DNA from: Streptomyces zhaozhouensis
GTDB lineage: Bacteria; Actinomycetota; Actinomycetes; Streptomycetales; Streptomycetaceae
Assembly: GCF_900230195.1 (NCBI RefSeq)
Contig: NZ_OCNE01000001.1
Span: 124,001-188,000, forward strand
DNA: 64,000 nt
Reading direction: 5' to 3'
Position numbers and translations under genes: made by a program. Every line of letters begins with the position of its first letter. Positions within the stretch are counted from its first letter, which is position 1. This document shows positions 59,449 to 64,000 of the stretch, piece after piece. Below the pieces are notes generated by a model. It worked only from the letters and a program-made list of their open reading frames with translations, had not been told where the DNA came from and searched no databases.

Positions 59449-60882
59449 TCAGCGCGGGGAGTCGTCCTCGCCCACGTGGTGGACCCGCACCAGATTGGTC
59501 GAGCCCGGGGTGGCCGGCGGCGAGCCGGCCGTCATCACCACCACGTCGCCCATCCGGCAGCGCCCCATGCGCAGCAGCTCGTCGTCCATCACGGCCACCA
59601 TCTCGTCCGTGGTCCGCACGGTCGGCACGAGCCGGGCCTCCACGCCCCAGGTGAGGCTGAGTTGGGCCCGGGTCAGCGGGTCGGGCGTCAGGGCCACCAG
59701 CGGGATCGGCGAACGGTAGCGGGAGAGCCGCCGCGCGGTGTCCCCGCTCTGGGTGAAGGCCACCAGCAGCCCGGCGTCGAGGAAGTCCCCGATGTCGGCG
59801 GCGGCCCTGGCCACCGCGCCCCCCTGGGTGCGCGGCTTCTCCGCGTCCGCCAGCGGGGTCAGCCCCTCGGCCAGCAGCTCGTTCTCCGCCGCCTCGACGA
59901 TCCGGCTCATGGTGCGGACCGTCTCCACCGGGTAGCGGCCCACGCTGGTCTCGCCGGAGAGCATCACCGCGTCGGTGCCGTCCAGCACCGCGTTGGCCAC
60001 GTCGGAGGCCTCGGCCCTGGTCGGGCGCGAGGAGTCGATCATGGAGTCGAGCATCTGGGTCGCCACGATCACCGGCTTGGCGTTGCGCTTGGCCAGCCGC
60101 ACGGCGCGCTTCTGCACCAGCGGCACGGCCTCCAGCGGCACCTCGACGCCGAGGTCGCCCCTGGCCACCATCAGCCCGTCGAAGGCGTCGACGATGTCGA
60201 CGAGGTTCTCCTCGGCCTGCGGCTTCTCGATCTTGGCGATCACCGGCAGGAAACGGCCCTCCTCGGCCATCACCCGGTGCACGTCCTTGATGTCGTCGCC
60301 GGAGCGCACGAACGAGAGCGCCACGATGTCGACCCCGGTGCGCAGCGCCCAGCGCAGGTCCTCGATGTCCTTGCCGGAGAGCGCCGGCACGGAGACGGCG
60401 ACGCCCGGCAGGTTGAGCCCCTTGTGGTCGGAGACCAGGCCGCCCTCGACGACGCGGGTGCGCACCTCGGTCTCGGTCGTCTCCACCACCTGGAGCGTCA
60501 CCCGGCCGTCGTCGACCAGCACCCGCTCCCCGGCCGTCACGTCCTGGGCGAGCCCGCCGTAGGTGGTGCCGCAGCGGCGGTGGTCGCCGAGCACGTCCTC
60601 GGTGGTGATGGTGAATTCGTCGTCGCGTTCCAGCAGAACGGGACCTTCCGCAAAGACACCGAGTCGGATCTTCGGGCCCTGGAGATCCGCGAGAATTCCG
60701 ACGCTTCGCCCGGAAGCCTCCGCCGCCCGGCGCACACGCTGGTAACGCAGCTCGTGCTCGCGGTGAGCGCCGTGGCTGAGATTGAGGCGGGCCACGTCCA
60801 TTCCCGCTTCCACCAGCTCGGTGATCCGTTCCAGGGAGTCGGTCGCGGGGCCCAGTGTGCAGACGATTTTCGCTCGGCGCAT
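59449..60882 (-). CDS. pyk: Pyruvate kinase
   Basis: The enzyme makes pyruvate and ATP in the last step of glycolysis. The 477-residue protein has KIVCTLGPA, ARLNLSHG, ADLQGPKIRLG, the active-site signature IAKIEKPQAEENL with the catalytic Lys, GLMVARGDLGVEVP, and ATQMLDSMIDSSRPTRAEASDVANAVLDGTDAVMLSGETSVGRYP. The C-terminal allosteric domain is present. ATG 60882 is preceded by a 17-bp near-palindrome that covers the ribosome binding region (60886-60902). Confidence 0.96.
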   Translation of the reverse strand: MRRAKIVCTLGPATDSLERITELVEAGMDVARLNLSHGAHREHELRYQRVRRAAEASGRSVGILADLQGPKIRLGVFAEGPVLLERDDEFTITTEDVLGDHRRCGTTYGGLAQDVTAGERVLVDDGRVTLQVVETTETEVRTRVVEGGLVSDHKGLNLPGVAVSVPALSGKDIEDLRWALRTGVDIVALSFVRSGDDIKDVHRVMAEEGRFLPVIAKIEKPQAEENLVDIVDAFDGLMVARGDLGVEVPLEAVPLVQKRAVRLAKRNAKPVIVATQMLDSMIDSSRPTRAEASDVANAVLDGTDAVMLSGETSVGRYPVETVRTMSRIVEAAENELLAEGLTPLADAEKPRTQGGAVARAAADIGDFLDAGLLVAFTQSGDTARRLSRYRSPIPLVALTPDPLTRAQLSLTWGVEARLVPTVRTTDEMVAVMDDELLRMGRCRMGDVVVMTAGSPPATPGSTNLVRVHHVGEDDSPR

Positions 60883-60885
60883 GGA

Positions 60886-60902
60886 GTAACCCTAGGAGTT
60901 AC
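60886..60902. promoter_or_regulatory. Near-palindrome over the pyk ribosome binding region
   Basis: GTAAC-CCTAGGA-GTTAC has perfect 5-base arms and a CCTAGG core. It lies 4-20 bases before the pyk start codon and includes the AGGG that would be the ribosome binding site. It could be an operator or a small hairpin that blocks translation. Confidence 0.4.
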
Positions 60903-60976
60903 CCGCCAGTACCCGGCTATCGGGAAGTGACGAGGGGAAGGCCGGCTTTTCACAAGAGACCGACAAGCAACAGAAT

Positions 60977-60992
60977 GAGCGCGACGGCGCTC
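60977..60992 (-). terminator. Terminator downstream of the siderophore-type hydroxylase gene
   Basis: A 6-bp stem GAGCGC/GCGCTC with loop GACG is followed on the minus strand by ATTCTGTTGCTTG. A second hairpin (61026-61042) lies closer to the stop codon. The 240-base gap to pyk holds no gene. Confidence 0.5.
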
Positions 60993-61122
60993 TGATGAGC
61001 TTTCGACTGCCTTATCGTTTCTCTTTCCCCGCCCGGCGGGGACTTCACCGCGTTCCGCCGCACACGGGCGTCGGCCGGAACAGCTCTGCCCGGCCGTCGC
61101 GTCAGCGAAACCCGTGCGCCGG

Positions 61123-62550
61123 TCAGACCGGAATGCTCCGGGGCGGCGGCAGCGTGCCCGGGAAGCCGCCGGGGTCGCGCCGCTCCTGCTCCGCGCCGAC
61201 CGGCTGCTGGACCGGCGCGCCGAAGGTGGTGAACGCCGAACGGTCCGGCAGCCGGTAACGCGGCTCGCCGGACAGGGCGTTGACGATGGTGGCGGCGCGG
61301 TGGGCGATCAGGCCGAGGTCGGGCGCGCCGACGCCGTGGGTGTGGCGCTCCGCGTTGAGCACGAAGACGCTGCCACCGATCTTCGGGCCCAGCGACAGCC
61401 GGTACTCCTCGTCGACGAGCGGACGGCCGGCCGCGTCCCGGCCGAGGTCGGCGTCGAGGCCCGCCAGCAGCGAGTTCAGCGGGCGCTCGCGGTAACCCGT
61501 CGCCAGCACCACGGCGTTGGTCAGCAGCCGGCTGCGGCCGCCGCCCGGCTGGTGGTCCAGGTGCAGCTCCAGCTGGTGGGCACCGACCCGGCCGGCCGTG
61601 CGGACGGCCACGCCCGGGCTGAGCACCGCGTCCGGCCAGCCGTGGGTGACGGTCCTGCGGTACAGCTCGTCGTGGATGTCGCCGAGCGTCTCCTGGTCCA
61701 CGGCCCGGTACAACTGCCACTGGTCGCGGAGCAGTTGGTCCCGCACCGGCTCGGAGAGCTCGCGGAAGTACCGGGTGTAGTCGGGGGTGAAGTGCTCAAG
61801 CCCCAGCTTGCTGTACTCCATGGGCGCGAACGCCGGGCTGCGGCTGATCCAGTGCAGCCGCTCCTCGCCGGGGGTCCTGCGGCGCAGCAGGTCGAGAAAG
61901 ACCTCGGCGCCCGACTGACCGCCGCCGATCACCGTGATGTGACCGGCCGCCAGCAGCCGGCCGCGGTGCTCCAGGTAGTCGGAGGCGTGGATCACCGGGG
62001 CGGTCGCCTCCGCGTCGATCAACGGCCGCAGCGGCTCGGGGACATGGGGCGCGGTGCCGATGCCGACCGCCAGGCTCCGCGCGTGCACCCGGGCGACCGC
62101 GGGACTGTTGCCCCCGGCCGCCAGCGGGGTGAGGTCCACGTCGAAGACCTGGTGCTCCGCGTTCCACTTGACGGTGTCCACCCGGTGGTGGAAGTGGAGC
62201 GAGGACAACTGCTCGCTGACCCAGCGGCAGTAGTCGTCGTACTCCGCGCGCGGGCAGTGGAAGCGCTCGGAGAGGTAGAAGGGGAAGAGCCGCCCCTGGT
62301 GGCGCAGGTAGTTGAGGAACGACCAGGGGTTGGTCGGGTCGGCGAGCGTCACCAGGTCGGCGAGGAAGGGCACCTGGAGCGTGGTGCCCTCGATCAGCAT
62401 CCCGGGGTGCCAGCGGAACTCGGGGCGCTGCTCGTACCACGCGGTGCGCAGGTCGGGTTGGTCGTCGGCGAGCGCGGCCAGGGCGAGGTTGGCGGGTCCG
62501 ATGCCCACCCCCACGAGGTCGAGGGGGTATCGGGGGTCAGCGGCGGTCAT
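61123..62550 (-). CDS. Lysine/ornithine N-monooxygenase-type siderophore enzyme (DesB/AlcA/IucD-like)
   Basis: This 475-residue FAD- and NADPH-dependent enzyme would N-hydroxylate a diamine or basic amino acid for a hydroxamate siderophore. It has the FAD motif LVGVGIGPANLALAAL (residues 12-27), the substrate region FRWHPGMLIEGTTLQVPFLADLVTLADPTNPWSFLNYL, and the NADPH motif ITVIGGGQSGAEVFLDLL. YSKLGLEHFTPDYTRYF and the C-terminal VLATGYRERPLNSLL complete the fold. ATG 62550 lies inside the end of the decarboxylase gene (14-base overlap), so the two are coupled. No acyltransferase or NIS synthetase follows; pyk is next. The substrate, cadaverine as for DesB or another diamine, cannot be fixed. 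Confidence 0.87.
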   Translation of the reverse strand: MTAADPRYPLDLVGVGIGPANLALAALADDQPDLRTAWYEQRPEFRWHPGMLIEGTTLQVPFLADLVTLADPTNPWSFLNYLRHQGRLFPFYLSERFHCPRAEYDDYCRWVSEQLSSLHFHHRVDTVKWNAEHQVFDVDLTPLAAGGNSPAVARVHARSLAVGIGTAPHVPEPLRPLIDAEATAPVIHASDYLEHRGRLLAAGHITVIGGGQSGAEVFLDLLRRRTPGEERLHWISRSPAFAPMEYSKLGLEHFTPDYTRYFRELSEPVRDQLLRDQWQLYRAVDQETLGDIHDELYRRTVTHGWPDAVLSPGVAVRTAGRVGAHQLELHLDHQPGGGRSRLLTNAVVLATGYRERPLNSLLAGLDADLGRDAAGRPLVDEEYRLSLGPKIGGSVFVLNAERHTHGVGAPDLGLIAHRAATIVNALSGEPRYRLPDRSAFTTFGAPVQQPVGAEQERRDPGGFPGTLPPPRSIPV

Positions 62551-64000
62551 CCGGCGGCTTCCTTTGGTCAGGGAGGGAGAGGGGGAGGGAGCGTGGGGCG
62601 GGGCGGGCGGGAGCGACCGGCTCGGCGGCCCGCTCCAGCACGAGCTTGAGCAGCGCGGTCAGATCGCTCTCCTGCACCCGGGGGTTGAGCAGCGTGGCCT
62701 TCAGCCAGAGCGTGCGCCGGCCTGCGGCGTCCGGGGCCCAGGCGCGCCCCAGCACGGTGCTGCCGTCCGCGAGCAGCCGGCGGCGGATCGCGGCGACGCC
62801 GTCGTCGTCGGCCCCGGCGGGGCGGAAGAGCACGGTGCTGAGCGCGGGCGGCGCCTGCAACGTCAACTTCGGCTCCTCGGCGATCCGTCGGGCCAGCAGC
62901 CGGGCGGCGGCCAGCACGTCGTCCACCAGCCCCGCGAGTCCCGAGCGCCCGAGGGCGCGCAGGGTGACCGCGATCTTGAGGATGTCGGCGCGGCGCGTCG
63001 TGCGCAGCGAACGCCCCAGCAGATCGGGGAGCCCGGCCTCGGTGTCGTCGTCGGCGTTGAGGTAGTCGGCCCGGTGGGTCAGGGGTAACAGGGCGCCCCG
63101 GTCGGGCACGGTGAGCAGGCCGGCGGCGATCGGCTGCCAGCCCAGCTTGTGCAGGTCGAGGGTGACGCTGTCGGCGCGCTCGACGCCGGCGAGCAGCCCC
63201 CGGTGGCGCGGGCTGAACAGCAACGGACCGCCGTACGCCGCGTCCACGTGCAGGCCGGCCGGGCGGTCGCGGCGCGCGTCGGCCACCACGTCGGCCAGCG
63301 CGGGCAGCGGGTCGACGGCGCCGCTGTCGGTGGTGCCCGCGGTGGCCACCACCAGCACGGGCTCCCCCGGCGGCAGTCCTTCGACGGCGGCCCGCACGGC
63401 CGCCGGGTCGAGCACCCCGCGCGGGGTGGGCAGGGTGAGCGGCGGGGCCAACCCCAGCAGCCAGGCGGCGCGCCGGGTGCTGTGGTGCGCGTTCTCCCCG
63501 CAGACCACGCGCGGCGGGGCCGGGTGGCGCTCGCGGGAGAGCAGCACCCCCAGCATGTTGGACTCGGTGCCGCCGGTGGTGACCAGCGCGTCCGGGGCGG
63601 GCGCCGACGGGTGGACCAGCGCGGCCAGTTCGGCGGTGACCCGGGCTTCGAGCGCGGAGGCGGCGGGCGCCTGGTCCCATGAGTCGAGCGAGGGATTGAG
63701 CGCGCTGGCGGCCAGGTCGGCGGCGGCGGCGACGGCCAGCGGCGGGGTGTGGAGGTGGGCGACGCAGTGCGGGTCGGCCGGGTCGGCCGCGCCGCGCGCC
63801 AGCGCGTGCACCAGGGCGCCCAACGCCTCGTGCGCGCCGGTGCCCCGCTCCGGGAGGACGGTGCCCCCGACATGCGCCTCCGGCGCGTCGGGGCCGCCGG
63901 CCGGCAGCGGCCCGCACCGCTCGGCGGCGCCGTCGGCGAGCGCCGTCAGCACCGTCTCCAGCAGCGGTCGCAACGCGGCGGGCCCCGCGCAGCCGCCGGC
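62537..64000 (-). CDS. PLP-dependent diamine-forming decarboxylase (DesA/DABA decarboxylase-like), 5' end outside the window
   Basis: The frame is open to the window edge, so the start lies upstream of 64000. The group II decarboxylase fold shows HLHTPPLAVAAAADLAASALNPSLDSWDQAPAA, VTTGGTESNMLGVLLSRER, VVATAGTTDSGAVDPLPALADV, LHVDAAYGGPLLFSP, and the PLP Lys in LDLHKLGWQPIAAG. DesA has HKSFFQP at that position, so this is a divergent relative. A TTA codon occurs at 63088-63086 (second Leu of GALLPLT), implying bldA-dependent translation. With the downstream hydroxylase it would make an N-hydroxydiamine for a siderophore. The substrate (lysine, ornithine or 2,4-diaminobutyrate) is open. Confidence 0.83.
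   Translation of the reverse strand, partial: AGGCAGPAALRPLLETVLTALADGAAERCGPLPAGGPDAPEAHVGGTVLPERGTGAHEALGALVHALARGAADPADPHCVAHLHTPPLAVAAAADLAASALNPSLDSWDQAPAASALEARVTAELAALVHPSAPAPDALVTTGGTESNMLGVLLSRERHPAPPRVVCGENAHHSTRRAAWLLGLAPPLTLPTPRGVLDPAAVRAAVEGLPPGEPVLVVATAGTTDSGAVDPLPALADVVADARRDRPAGLHVDAAYGGPLLFSPRHRGLLAGVERADSVTLDLHKLGWQPIAAGLLTVPDRGALLPLTHRADYLNADDDTEAGLPDLLGRSLRTTRRADILKIAVTLRALGRSGLAGLVDDVLAAARLLARRIAEEPKLTLQAPPALSTVLFRPAGADDDGVAAIRRRLLADGSTVLGRAWAPDAAGRRTLWLKATLLNPRVQESDLTALLKLVLERAAEPVAPARPAPRSLPLSLPDQRKPPDDRR

Noticed and set aside
60883..64000. Complete desferrioxamine (desABCD) cluster
   Set aside because: Only decarboxylase and hydroxylase homologues are present. Just 240 non-coding bases separate the hydroxylase from pyk, so there is no room for an acyltransferase or synthetase on that side.

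Overview
The window is a high-GC stretch of an actinobacterial chromosome, almost certainly Streptomyces or a very close relative. The codon bias is strongly G/C-ending and GTG starts are common. The gene order ctaA..ctaB / tkt-tal-zwf-opcA-pgl / pgi / secG-tpiA-pgk-gap / whiA-yvcK-rapZ-uvrC / uvrA / uvrB / coaE-rpsA-polA / liv operon / ANTAR regulator / pyk is, from memory, the conserved core order around SCO1930-SCO2014 of S. coelicolor. No insertion sequence, prophage or CRISPR array was seen.

Layout. 1-3050: tail of a probable transporter permease, heme A synthase, a VOC protein, a small unknown and heme O synthase. 3452-9930: oxidative and non-oxidative pentose phosphate operon. 9958-15840: glycolytic genes pgi, tpiA, pgk and gap, with an RbpA-family protein and secG between them. 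16005-21020: uvrC-rapZ-yvcK-whiA as one tight operon. 21093-33145: nucleotide excision repair (uvrA, uvrB), ogt, and two exported phosphodiester-cleaving enzymes. 33471-43252: small unknowns, an M23 endopeptidase, a PIG-L deacetylase, a DnaQ-family exonuclease fusion, a PemK-like protein, a uridine-kinase-like protein, a FUSC exporter, a small protein with an amyloid-signalling-like C-terminus, coaE and a PAC2 protein. 43417-52622: rpsA, a lytic transglycosylase with a long acidic tail, polA, an FdhF/YdeP oxidoreductase and a thioesterase. 52738-58192: branched-chain amino acid ABC transporter (livF-G-M-H-K). 58551-60882: ANTAR response regulator, tRNA-Leu(CAA) and pyruvate kinase. 61123-64000: a two-gene siderophore-type pair (N-hydroxylase plus PLP decarboxylase) running off the end.

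The strongest cross-cutting signal is regulatory. Near-identical copies of the LexA-independent DNA-damage promoter (TTGTCRGTG-N8-TANNNT, the PafBC-type motif) sit directly in front of uvrA, uvrB, uvrC, ogt and polA. Slightly weaker copies precede a VOC gene, a thioesterase and an MBL hydrolase, and one copy points antisense to an unknown gene. Because uvrC heads the operon containing whiA, damage signalling may reach the sporulation regulator. Other regulatory observations are PHO-box-like direct repeats before both exported phosphodiesterases, a long-range inverted repeat covering a ribosome binding site and TTG start, a LacI-type palindrome before tkt, tandem palindromes before the FUSC exporter, and two rare TTA (bldA-dependent) codons.

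All coordinates and motifs were read by eye. Family assignments rest on recognised motifs, not on database searches.
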